This document shows positions 24,541 through 31,964 of a stretch of DNA of 64,000 nt, in pieces. Made by a program: the position numbers and the translations under genes. The notes below the pieces were generated by a model. It made no database searches. It was not told where the DNA came from and saw only the letters and a program-made list of their open reading frames with translations. Within the stretch, counting starts at the first letter, position 1. Each line of letters opens with the position of its first letter. The DNA is from Flavobacteriaceae bacterium PS02337 (lineage in GTDB: Bacteria; Bacteroidota; Bacteroidia; Flavobacteriales; Flavobacteriaceae): positions 310,001 to 374,000 of the forward strand of contig JASCOE010000004.1 in NCBI GenBank assembly GCA_029959285.1, read 5' to 3'.

Positions 24541-26304
24541 TTAGTGTCTTAGCGGCAAATTATCAAAAATCAAATCCAAACCGCCAGAAATTAAATGCGC
24601 AATTTCAGGACGTTTTTCTTTCAATTGATCTAAATAAACCAATACTTCTTGAAGCAATTGTTTTTCGTCAGAATCTTTTAAAAGTTCAACAATTTCAATA
24701 TTTAAAAGCCAATCATTAGAATGGTTACTTTTTAAGCTTTCAAAAATAGATTTCAATTCAGTTTTTGATTCTTTATTATTTCGAATGTTTCGAACTTTTG
24801 CGTATAAATTTTCTAATTCATCACGTTTTTCGGTATGTTTTGCTTTAATGGTTTTAGTCGTCGGGACGATATTAATTAAATCGAAACTATTTACATCGGC
24901 TGGACCAGAAAAAGCAGAAACCACTTTTTTACCAATTGCCATGTCATAATTACCCCATTCAGGCTCAAATAAAACAGTTTCTCCGTGAGTTACAGTACAG
25001 TTTTTAAAACTGATTAAAATTATTTCGCCGTGTAAATTTCTAGAACCCGTAATAATTTCACCTTCAACTATAATATTCCCTTCAAACTCCAATTTTACAG
25101 TTTCATTTTCTACAATACTGTACGCTTGTAAATCTTTCGGACTCATATCTTCAATGGCAAGATTGAAACCTTTTAATTTCCCAATTGGACTTCCAAATCC
25201 GTGCGGATGCGTTAATGTTCCATGGCCAACTAATTCTTTTTCACGATTAGAAAGTGCTGTTTTTCCAGTAGTTTGAATGTAAACTGGTTTTCCTTCTTCT
25301 TCAATTACATTGGTAAAAACACCAGAAATTTGTAAACCTGTACTTAATTCAATTGTGCCTAAAGCATTAGATTGTATTAATTTTTTAATTCCAGAAAGAC
25401 CTCCAGTTCTTAAAGCCATTTTATTGGCAAATTCTTCTAAAATTAAACTTAAATGAGAAAAAGTTGGCGTTACATAAAGTTGAGGTTGCAACTGCGTAAT
25501 ATCAAAATTCTGATTTGCAGCCGAAATATCATAAGGGATTTTCTTCACATTATCGGTCATACAGTGTGCACTTTCTCCAATAGAAGAAAGTAATCCAGCA
25601 CCATAAATTTTGGGATTTTCGACCGTTCCAATCAAACCATATTCAACCGTCCACCAATGTAGGTTTCTAATTTGAGCCATTTCAGATAATTCGCCCATAT
25701 CATTTTGTAAATCGGCTACCGCTTTTTCAGCTTCATCAATTTTTTCTTGTGGCGTATCTTCAGCTTCTTTCAAAATAGAAAGCAAACGAATCGCTTCATA
25801 CATTTGATAATCTTTATGAGAAGAAATCGCTTTACAGCCAATTTCACCAAAACGTCTTAAATATTCTGCATATTCAGGATTGGCAATAATAGGAGCATGG
25901 CCAGCGCCTTCGTGAATGATGTCTGGAGCGGGAGTATATTCAATATGTTCTAATTGACGAATATCTGAAGCTATAACCAAAACATTGTAAGCTTGAAATT
26001 CCATAAAAGCATTTGGCGGAATAAATCCGTCAACGGCAACTGCTGCCCAACCAATTTCGCTTAGAATTCGGTTCATGCCATACATACTCGGAATAGAATC
26101 AACTTCAATTCCTGTTTTGCGTAAACCTTCCAAATAAGAATGATGTGCAACTTTAGAAAGATAATCTACATTTTTACGCATTACATATCGCCAAACTGCT
26201 TGATTGATAGGAGTATAATCGCTATAATCTTGAGGTTTAATAAATTGCTGTAAATGTTTAGGCAATCGCTCTAATAACGGATTGGTTTCAATGTTTGGAT
26301 TCAT
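24541..26304 (-). CDS. phhA: Phenylalanine 4-monooxygenase, long form with C-terminal extension
   Basis: This 587-residue enzyme has its aromatic amino acid hydroxylase domain at the N-terminus (about 20-300). Iron ligands are H131 and H136 in HEGAGH and E221 in WWTVEYGL, matching H285, H290 and E330 of the human enzyme. It should hydroxylate phenylalanine to tyrosine with a pterin cofactor. Proteobacterial PhhA is about 260-300 residues with no regulatory domain. Here a further 290 residues follow (TLTHPHGFGSPIGKL, FEGNIIVEGEIITGSRNLHGE, a charged helical tail), which is seen in Bacteroidota homologues but has no role I can name. There is no N-terminal ACT domain. The gene stands alone. Confidence 0.92.
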   Translation of the reverse strand: MNPNIETNPLLERLPKHLQQFIKPQDYSDYTPINQAVWRYVMRKNVDYLSKVAHHSYLEGLRKTGIEVDSIPSMYGMNRILSEIGWAAVAVDGFIPPNAFMEFQAYNVLVIASDIRQLEHIEYTPAPDIIHEGAGHAPIIANPEYAEYLRRFGEIGCKAISSHKDYQMYEAIRLLSILKEAEDTPQEKIDEAEKAVADLQNDMGELSEMAQIRNLHWWTVEYGLIGTVENPKIYGAGLLSSIGESAHCMTDNVKKIPYDISAANQNFDITQLQPQLYVTPTFSHLSLILEEFANKMALRTGGLSGIKKLIQSNALGTIELSTGLQISGVFTNVIEEEGKPVYIQTTGKTALSNREKELVGHGTLTHPHGFGSPIGKLKGFNLAIEDMSPKDLQAYSIVENETVKLEFEGNIIVEGEIITGSRNLHGEIILISFKNCTVTHGETVLFEPEWGNYDMAIGKKVVSAFSGPADVNSFDLINIVPTTKTIKAKHTEKRDELENLYAKVRNIRNNKESKTELKSIFESLKSNHSNDWLLNIEIVELLKDSDEKQLLQEVLVYLDQLKEKRPEIAHLISGGLDLIFDNLPLRH

Positions 26305-26424
26305 TTCGAAAACGATGTAGATTAGATTGTAAAATTACGAATTTACGGCTCGATTTTTTACCATTCATCACAAAATTTTTATTCGAAAGTGATTTTTATT
26401 GCGTTTTTGTAGATTTTAAAACGA

Positions 26425-26835
26425 CTAAGATTTGTTTCCTGAATTTCTTAATTCGTTTTCAGCATTCCTAAAATATTCAATTTTGTGACTAAACATAAAT
26501 GCCATATTTGTTGCACGCATTTTTGCTTCTTCTGTAATTGGTCCTTCAAATTGTGAATCTATCGTTGAATTAAAAATAGCAATCCAGCGGTCAAAATGGG
26601 TTTTGTCTACTGGTAATTGTTTGTGTGGAGGAAAAGGTGTTCCAGAGTAAGCGCGAACATCAAATAAAATGGTTTGCCAGAAATTATACATTTTTTGCAA
26701 ATGCGGCTCCCAGCGATCTTGAAGTTTATCATTAAAAATGGGACCAATAAGATCATCTTTTCTAACATTGCCGTAAAAGCTATCAACCATTTGTTTTATG
26801 TCTTCTATTGTAGAAATATCTTTAAGAGTTGCCAT
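26425..26835 (-). CDS. Group III truncated haemoglobin
   Basis: The start is taken at the ATG at 26835 (MATLKDISTIEDIKQMVD), giving 136 residues. An ATG at 26868 lies upstream of a TATTTTTG -7 box and would be outside the transcript. The 2-on-2 globin fold is recognised from IKQMVDSFYGNVRKDDLIGPIF, HLQKMYNFWQTILF, PPHKQLPVDKTHFDRWIAIF and RATNMAFMFSHKIEYFR. The PHK histidine is the likely proximal haem ligand. Group III proteins bind O2, CO or NO and are tied to low-oxygen or NO stress. The preceding hydroxylase gene uses O2, but the 120-base gap leaves a shared role unproven. Confidence 0.88.
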   Translation of the reverse strand: MATLKDISTIEDIKQMVDSFYGNVRKDDLIGPIFNDKLQDRWEPHLQKMYNFWQTILFDVRAYSGTPFPPHKQLPVDKTHFDRWIAIFNSTIDSQFEGPITEEAKMRATNMAFMFSHKIEYFRNAENELRNSGNKS

Positions 26836-26857
26836 TTTTCTGTATTTAAAGTAGCTG

Positions 26858-26865
26858 CAAAAATA
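26858..26865 (-). promoter_or_regulatory. -7 box of the truncated haemoglobin gene
   Basis: TATTTTTG on the minus strand matches TAnnTTTG and ends 22 bases before the ATG at 26835. It decides that start over the in-frame ATG at 26868. No exact TTG lies at -33. Confidence 0.55.
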
Positions 26866-27212
26866 CAATTTATCTTTCTTTTACTTTCCTGATATTTATC
26901 ATTAACCCCTTTAATTCCTCATAAAAACGTGTTTTGTAAGGATTTGTATAGATTGATAGTTTTTTGATGAGTTATTTCAATTTTATTAGGTAAGTTTTTT
27001 ATGATTTTTTAATTTTTAAAATATTGATTTATAGTATTTTGAAAAACGTTTGGATGAGTTTTTGTTATATCAAAATTTTTAATTTGATGTGTATTTGTAA
27101 AGTATTAAAAATGAGAATATTGTAAAAATACTCATAATATTGTGATGTTTTAGTAAAATAAAACTGAATAAATGAGAAAAAACTAATTACCAAACCACAA
27201 AACCACAAAGAA
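26866..27212. other. Divergent AT-rich spacer before the GH30 gene
   Basis: No gene is seen. The word AATATTGT appears twice (near 27115 and 27136), with an ATGAG / CTCAT inverted pair around the first copy, which could be an operator for the glycosidase. No TAnnTTTG box was found for the plus-strand gene. Confidence 0.35.
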
Positions 27213-29630
27213 ATGCACAAAACTACTCAAACACCTACCAATCGGGTAAGTAAAGCGTTGCAACTATTAGTTTGCAGTTCGCTTTTATTTTTAAACAGCT
27301 TAAATGCTCAGACCGTAACTCCGTGGATGACCACTGGAGATCAAACTAAATTATTGCAACAGCAAGCTACAGTAAGTTTCGGAACTAACTCTGGATCAAA
27401 TCCTTCTACAGTAACAGTAAATGCTGGTACAACCTATCAAACTATGGACGGATTTGGTTACACATTAACCGAAGGAAGTTGCGAAGTAATCAGCGGTATG
27501 GCCGCGACACAACAAAATCAGTTATTAAATGATTTGTATAATCCGACAACGGGATTAAATGCGAGCGTTGTCCGTATCAGTATTGCAGCTTCAGATTTAA
27601 GCAGTTCTTCTTACAGTTACAACGAAACTTCGGGCGATACTAATATGAACAATTTTAGTTTGAATGGACCGGATTTGACGTATCTAATTCCGATTATCAA
27701 AAAGATTCAGCAAATTAATCCTAACATCAAAATTTTAGCAACGCCTTGGTCTGCACCAAGATGGATGAAAACCAACGGTTCTTGGGTTGGAGGATCGTTG
27801 CAAACGCAATATTATGCCGCTTATGCAAAATATTTCGTTAAGTATTTTGATGCTATGAAAGCACAAGGTATCAATATTTGGGCAATTACACCGCAAAATG
27901 AACCAGAAAATCCGAACAATGAACCAAGTATGTTGATGAATTCTACCGAACAAAAGAATTTTATTAACCAACAACTTGGACCTCAAATGGCGGCAGCTGG
28001 TTATGGAAATATAAAAATCATTGCTTTTGATCACAATTGTGATAACCCAAATTATCCAATAGATGTATTAAATAACAGCAGTTATGTTGATGGAGCAGCA
28101 TTTCACCTGTACTTAGGAAATATTGCGAATATGTCAACTGTAAAAACTCAAACGGGAAAAAACGTTTATTTTACCGAGCAATATACTGGCGCGGGCGGAA
28201 GTTTTAGCGGAGATTTTGGCTGGCATATGCAAAATGTTGTTATTGGAAGTACCACAAATTGGTCAAAAACAGTTTTGGAGTGGAATGCTGCCAATAATCC
28301 AAGTTTTGGCCCGAGAACTCCGGGAGGATGTACAAGTTGTTTGGGCGCAATTACCGTTAATAATAGTACAAGTTATACTAGAAATGTTGCATATTGTATC
28401 ATTGGGCAGATTTCGAAATTTGTAAAGCCTGGAGCAGTAAGAATTGCTTCTTCTAGTACAAGCGGAAGCATTACTTCCGTTGCATTTAAAAACCCTGATG
28501 GATCAACTGCACTTGTTGTCTATAATTCTGGCGGATCGTCAAATACAATAAAAGTTGTTTCAGGCTCATCAGCATTTAATTATGCGGTTCCAGCTTCATC
28601 GGCGGTAACATTTAATTGGGGAGCTGCAAATCCAATTGCGGTTACAGGAGTAAGTGTAAGTCCAACATCTGCAACAATTACGGCTGGACAAACACAGCAA
28701 TTATCAGCTACGGTTTCTCCAAATAATGCAACAAATACGGCTGTAAATTGGAGTTCAAGTAACACATCAGTTGCAACTGTAAATTCAAGTGGATTAGTTT
28801 CTGCTGTTTCAGCTGGAAATGCTACAATTACTGTAACAACTGTTGATGGAGCAAAAACAGCAACAAGTGCAATAACGGTAACAGCTGCAACAACTGGTTT
28901 TCCAGGGTATTACAATGTTATTTCAAGAAATAGTAATAAAGGTTTAGATGTTGCCGATAATTCTACCACAAGCGGAGGACGTATTCAGCAATATGATATA
29001 ACAAACGGAGGAGGGAACAACCAGCGCTGGAAATTTGTTTCGGCTGGAAGTGGTAATTATTACATTATTGTAAAATCAACAGGAATGTATTTGGCTGTTG
29101 AAAATAATGGAACGGCAAATGGACTCAAAGTACAGCAAAAATCGTTTTCTAATTCTAATGAATTTAAATGGACTGTCGCTAGTCTTGGCGGAGGATATTA
29201 TAAAATTACGAATGTAAATACAGGCAAATCTCTAGATGTTGAAAATGTTTCTACAGCAAACGGAGCAAACATTCAGGTATGGGATTATTCTGGAGGTTTG
29301 AATCAGCAATGGCAACTTGTTCAGGTTGAAACTTCGGCGGCAAAAAAGTCTTTAGCGGCTCAGGAAGTTCCAGCCGAAGAAGTCAATTCAAATGATATGA
29401 CGATTTTTGTCGATAAAAATAATAATCATTTAAAAATCGATACTAATCATGAAGGAGTTGCTGACGTTGAAATATTCAATGTAACAGGACAACCAGTTTT
29501 GAAAAAGACTATAAATTTTATAAAAGGAAATCAATCTGAGATTGAGATTTCAAGACTTCCAAAAGGAGTTTACATTGTAAAAGTAAACGATGGTCAAGGA
29601 TCTTATTCTAAAAAAGTATTAAAGCAATAA
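27213..29630 (+). CDS. Secreted GH30 glycoside hydrolase with Ig-like, ricin-type lectin and T9SS sorting domains
   Basis: This 805-residue exported enzyme has a signal peptide (about 1-32, ending SLNAQ). The GH30 catalytic domain (about 35-475) has YQTMDGFGYTLTEGS, TPWSAPRWMKTNGSW, acid/base E230 in TPQNEPE and nucleophile E322 in YFTEQYTG. It should cleave beta-glycosidic bonds with retention. A beta-1,6-glucanase or related fungal-wall activity is likely, but the subfamily is not certain. Next come a bacterial Ig-like domain (about 476-558), a ricin-B type carbohydrate-binding module (about 563-705) with three repeats such as GKSLDVENVSTANGANIQ, and a type A C-terminal sorting domain (about 727-805) for type IX secretion. 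It is a single gene with its own terminator. Confidence 0.93.
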   Translation: MHKTTQTPTNRVSKALQLLVCSSLLFLNSLNAQTVTPWMTTGDQTKLLQQQATVSFGTNSGSNPSTVTVNAGTTYQTMDGFGYTLTEGSCEVISGMAATQQNQLLNDLYNPTTGLNASVVRISIAASDLSSSSYSYNETSGDTNMNNFSLNGPDLTYLIPIIKKIQQINPNIKILATPWSAPRWMKTNGSWVGGSLQTQYYAAYAKYFVKYFDAMKAQGINIWAITPQNEPENPNNEPSMLMNSTEQKNFINQQLGPQMAAAGYGNIKIIAFDHNCDNPNYPIDVLNNSSYVDGAAFHLYLGNIANMSTVKTQTGKNVYFTEQYTGAGGSFSGDFGWHMQNVVIGSTTNWSKTVLEWNAANNPSFGPRTPGGCTSCLGAITVNNSTSYTRNVAYCIIGQISKFVKPGAVRIASSSTSGSITSVAFKNPDGSTALVVYNSGGSSNTIKVVSGSSAFNYAVPASSAVTFNWGAANPIAVTGVSVSPTSATITAGQTQQLSATVSPNNATNTAVNWSSSNTSVATVNSSGLVSAVSAGNATITVTTVDGAKTATSAITVTAATTGFPGYYNVISRNSNKGLDVADNSTTSGGRIQQYDITNGGGNNQRWKFVSAGSGNYYIIVKSTGMYLAVENNGTANGLKVQQKSFSNSNEFKWTVASLGGGYYKITNVNTGKSLDVENVSTANGANIQVWDYSGGLNQQWQLVQVETSAAKKSLAAQEVPAEEVNSNDMTIFVDKNNNHLKIDTNHEGVADVEIFNVTGQPVLKKTINFIKGNQSEIEISRLPKGVYIVKVNDGQGSYSKKVLKQ

Positions 29631-29671
29631 GTAGAGTCCAAGATTCAATTAGTAATTTTTTGTTGGATTTA

Positions 29672-29705
29672 AAAGGCTGTCATCCCATCTGACAGCCTTT
29701 TTTTA
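29672..29705 (+). terminator. Intrinsic terminator of the GH30 gene, usable in both directions
   Basis: The stem AAAGGCTGTC / GACAGCCTTT with a ten-base loop is followed by a T-run. It lies between the converging GH30 and ilvA genes. Confidence 0.88.
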
Positions 29706-29714
29706 TTTTAATGA

Positions 29715-30959
29715 TTATCCAATAAGCTGTGTAAATAAATCCTGATTATCATTCAAATATTGAAATTCAAAACCGTTTTCCGTCATTTTTAATTTAATTG
29801 GCATAATGTCGTTCTTGTTTTTTAATTCTAAACCAACCACTACAGAACCTACTTCACGGCTGTTTTTCTTCGCAAACTGAAAATAAGTAATATCATCATC
29901 TGGACCTAAAATATTATTTACAAATTCTTTTAAAGCGCCAGGACGCTGCGGAAACTGAATCATAAAATAATGCATTAAACCTTCGTAAAGTAAAGAACGT
30001 TCTTTTATTTCAGCAGTTCTTTCAATATCATTATTACTTCCACTGACAATACAAACTACATTTTTGCCTTTAATTTTTTCCTTATAAAAATCTAAAGCTG
30101 CAATTGTCAAAGCTCCCGCAGGTTCAACAACCATTGCTTCTTCATTATACAAACGCAAAATTGTCGTACAGACTTTTCCTTCGGGAACTAGAATAATATC
30201 TTCTAAATTGTAACGGCAGATTTCGAAAGTTTTATCGCCGACTTGTTTTACGGCGGCTCCGTCTACAAATTTATCAATAGTTTTTAAAGCTGTATTTTGA
30301 TTTTCTTCAATAGAAGTTTTCATCGAAGGAGCGCCTTTTGGCTCAACTCCAATGATTTTAGTATTTGGACTTAAATGTCTGAAAACTTCAGATAATCCAG
30401 AAGCCAGTCCGCCGCCGCCAATTGGTACAAAAACATAATCGATTGGTTCTTTAAAACTTTCCAAGATTTCTAAACCAACTGTTCCTTGTCCAGCGATTAC
30501 TTTTTCGTCATCAAAAGGATGAATAAATGTTTTATGATTTTTGATGGCGTCAGCAGTTGCAGAAGCGTAAGCATCATCAAAAGTATCTCCAATTAAAACA
30601 ATTTCCACAAACGATTTTCCAAACAATTGAACTTGTTTTACTTTTTGTTTAGGAGTTGTTTTCGGCATATAAATTTTTCCTTGAATCTTTAAAAGATTAC
30701 AAGAATAAGCAACACCTTGCGCGTGATTTCCAGCGCTAGCACAAACAATTCCGTTTGCTTTTTCTTTTTCATTTAATGAAGAAATCTTATTGTAAGCGCC
30801 TCTAATTTTATACGAACGAACAATTTGCAAATCTTCTCTTTTCAATAAAATAGTCGATTCAAATTCGTCTGAAAGGTTTAGATTTTGGGTTAAAGGCGTC
30901 GCCGTAACTACATCTTCAAGTTGCTTTTTGGCATTAAGTACTTCGTTAAATAAACTCAT
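29715..30959 (-). CDS. ilvA: Threonine ammonia-lyase (threonine deaminase)
   Basis: This 414-residue PLP enzyme turns threonine into 2-oxobutanoate and ammonia, the entry step to isoleucine. K51 in SYKIRGAYNKI is the PLP lysine; CASAGNHAQGVAYSC and PIGGGGLASGLSEV are the phosphate-binding and cofactor loops. The C-terminal 80 residues (FPQRPGALKEFVNNIL, REVGSVVVGLEL) form one ACT-like regulatory domain, shorter than the double domain of E. coli IlvA, which fits the Bacteroidota type. The 345-base region upstream holds an isoleucine-rich leader and terminator, strong evidence that the enzyme is biosynthetic and attenuated by isoleucine. The other ilv genes are not in this window. Confidence 0.96.
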   Translation of the reverse strand: MSLFNEVLNAKKQLEDVVTATPLTQNLNLSDEFESTILLKREDLQIVRSYKIRGAYNKISSLNEKEKANGIVCASAGNHAQGVAYSCNLLKIQGKIYMPKTTPKQKVKQVQLFGKSFVEIVLIGDTFDDAYASATADAIKNHKTFIHPFDDEKVIAGQGTVGLEILESFKEPIDYVFVPIGGGGLASGLSEVFRHLSPNTKIIGVEPKGAPSMKTSIEENQNTALKTIDKFVDGAAVKQVGDKTFEICRYNLEDIILVPEGKVCTTILRLYNEEAMVVEPAGALTIAALDFYKEKIKGKNVVCIVSGSNNDIERTAEIKERSLLYEGLMHYFMIQFPQRPGALKEFVNNILGPDDDITYFQFAKKNSREVGSVVVGLELKNKNDIMPIKLKMTENGFEFQYLNDNQDLFTQLIG

Positions 30960-30972
30960 GATATTTTGTTTT

Positions 30973-31057
30973 TTGCCACGAATTACACGAATTTACACGA
31001 ATTTTTATTTAGAAGTTGCTCAAAAGTAATTCGTGATAATTTGTGAAATTCTTGGCT
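30973..31057. repeat. GCCACGAATT palindromic element, copy 2
   Basis: TTGCCACGAATTACACGAAT at the left is matched by a decayed complementary right arm (AATTCGTGATAATTTGTGAA, then CTTGGC). It lies in the transcribed leader between the ilvA attenuator and the ilvA ATG. It is related to 23466-23592. Confidence 0.65.
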
Positions 31058-31078
31058 ATTTAAAATCTTTTTTAAAAT

Positions 31079-31105
31079 AAAAAACCTCCCGATGTGGGAG
31101 GTTCT
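31079..31105 (-). terminator. Attenuator terminator of ilvA
   Basis: On the minus strand the stem AACCTCCC / GGGAGGTT with loop ACATC is followed by TTTTTTATTTT. It lies after the leader peptide and about 120 bases before the ilvA ATG, so it must be read through for ilvA to be expressed. Confidence 0.88.
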
Positions 31106-31141
31106 TATAAATTATATTTTTACAAACTTATATAACACCTC
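31098..31141 (-). promoter_or_regulatory. Antiterminator pairing of the ilvA leader
   Basis: On the minus strand GAGGTGTTATA (31131-31141), immediately after the leader stop codon, can pair with TATAAGAACCTC (31098-31109). It forms two five-base helices, GAGGT/ACCTC and TTATA/TATAA, with a small internal loop. The second arm includes the 5' arm of the terminator, so the two structures exclude each other. Pairing was judged by eye. Confidence 0.7.
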
Positions 31142-31145
31142 GCCA

Positions 31146-31205
31146 TTACTGCTGAATTGCAATAATGCTAATAATAGCGATAATAATGTTGTTAAAGTTT
31201 TTCAT
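31146..31205 (-). CDS. Isoleucine-rich leader peptide of ilvA
   Basis: A 19-codon frame, MKNFNNIIIAIISIIAIQQ, starts at the ATG at 31205 and ends at TAA (31146-31148). Eight of 19 residues are isoleucine, in codons 7-17, and there is no valine or leucine. It starts about 20 bases after a consensus -7 box and is followed by mutually exclusive antiterminator and terminator hairpins before ilvA. In known attenuators, ribosomes stalled at codons for the end product prevent the terminator; an Ile-only control fits an enzyme needed only for isoleucine. Too short to detect by length, it is supported by content and position. Family conservation was not tested. Confidence 0.85.
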   Translation of the reverse strand: MKNFNNIIIAIISIIAIQQ

Positions 31206-31223
31206 TTTTTGTTATCTGAATAA

Positions 31224-31255
31224 CAAAGGTATTAATTATTTTTTGAAGAAGTCAA
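31224..31255 (-). promoter_or_regulatory. Promoter of the ilvA leader
   Basis: On the minus strand TTG (31253-31255, within GTTGAC) and TACCTTTG (31224-31231) are 21 bases apart, a full match to the Flavobacterium -33/-7 consensus. The -7 box ends 18 bases before the leader ATG. Confidence 0.82.
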
Positions 31256-31304
31256 CAACTATTTTAAGTTTTTATTGAATAAAACTGAAAACAGAGACTG
31301 AAAA

Positions 31305-31844
31305 CTATTTTTTAACTGGCGGATATTGAGCTAAAATTTTGTTTACAAACTCACCAATTTTTTGATCTTTTTTGTCAATATTTCTAGTTAAAGTCCCTTG
31401 ACCTTCACCTTGCCAAATCATTTCTTTCTTTTTAGCATCAATCAAATCAATGTATAAAGTACCTTCTGTAGAAGTTGAAACAGTAGTTTGATTTCCTCCG
31501 TACATCATCCACGGATTCCATCCCCAACCCCAACCGTAACCCCAGCCGGCACTAAATTGGTTTACATTTACCTGTTCTCTAGATTTAGTAAAAATGTTTA
31601 CCAATAAATCAGGATTTTCACTTTTTGTAAGTCCTTTAGCTTGCATCTCAGCATCGATTGCTTTCAGGATACGTCTTTTATCCAAATCAGAAATCTCTAC
31701 CTTATCAATTCCGGACTTGAAAAAAGCGTAAGTCTTATAGGGCGCAAAATCGACAGTTTTGTCGTAATCAGAATATACAGTAACACTGCTGCATGAACTT
31801 AAAATCAACAGCAGTAAAATCGGAACGAATTTGAATGTTTTCAT
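31305..31844 (-). CDS. DUF4136 lipoprotein
   Basis: This 179-residue lipoprotein has its signal ending at C18 (ILSSCSS). The DUF4136 domain covers the mature part: VTVYSDYDKTVDFAPYKTYAFF at the start (residues 21-42), EISDLDKRRILKAIDAEM, the hydrophilic LLVNIFTKSREQV, a Trp- and Gly-rich stretch GWGYGWGWGWNPWMM (about 103-117), then GTLYIDLIDAKKKEMIWQG. This matches the family in order and length. The role is unknown; it is an envelope lipoprotein, one gene per transcript here. A palindromic repeat separates it from hutU, and the gene lies behind the ilvA promoter region. Confidence 0.88.
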   Translation of the reverse strand: MKTFKFVPILLLLILSSCSSVTVYSDYDKTVDFAPYKTYAFFKSGIDKVEISDLDKRRILKAIDAEMQAKGLTKSENPDLLVNIFTKSREQVNVNQFSAGWGYGWGWGWNPWMMYGGNQTTVSTSTEGTLYIDLIDAKKKEMIWQGEGQGTLTRNIDKKDQKIGEFVNKILAQYPPVKK

Positions 31845-31875
31845 ATTATTGGAAATTTAATGTTCTCGTTATCTC

Positions 31876-31940
31876 TGTCAGGCTGAGCGAAGTCGAAGCC
31901 CTTCTATTTCTATAAGCCTTCGACTTCGCTCAGGATGACA
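31876..31940. repeat. TGTCAGGCTGAGCGAAGTCGAAG palindromic element
   Basis: The left arm begins TGTCAGGCTGAGCGAAGTCG. The right arm is the complement of TGTCATCCTGAGCGAAGTCG, with only two changes. The arms leave a short AT-rich centre. It lies between hutU and the DUF4136 gene and is the shortest of three elements with TGTCAT ends. Confidence 0.78.
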
Positions 31941-31964
31941 TTTTTTTAATTATAATCTCTTTAG

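Noticed and set aside
24432-24719. Plus-strand open frame of 95 codons after the 24.3 kb palindrome
   Set aside because: It overlaps the C-terminal coding part of the phenylalanine hydroxylase on the other strand and starts inside a repeat; no family pattern.
28216-28425. Frame inside the GH30 gene in another phase
   Set aside because: Overlaps the catalytic domain entirely; composition is a shadow of the real frame.
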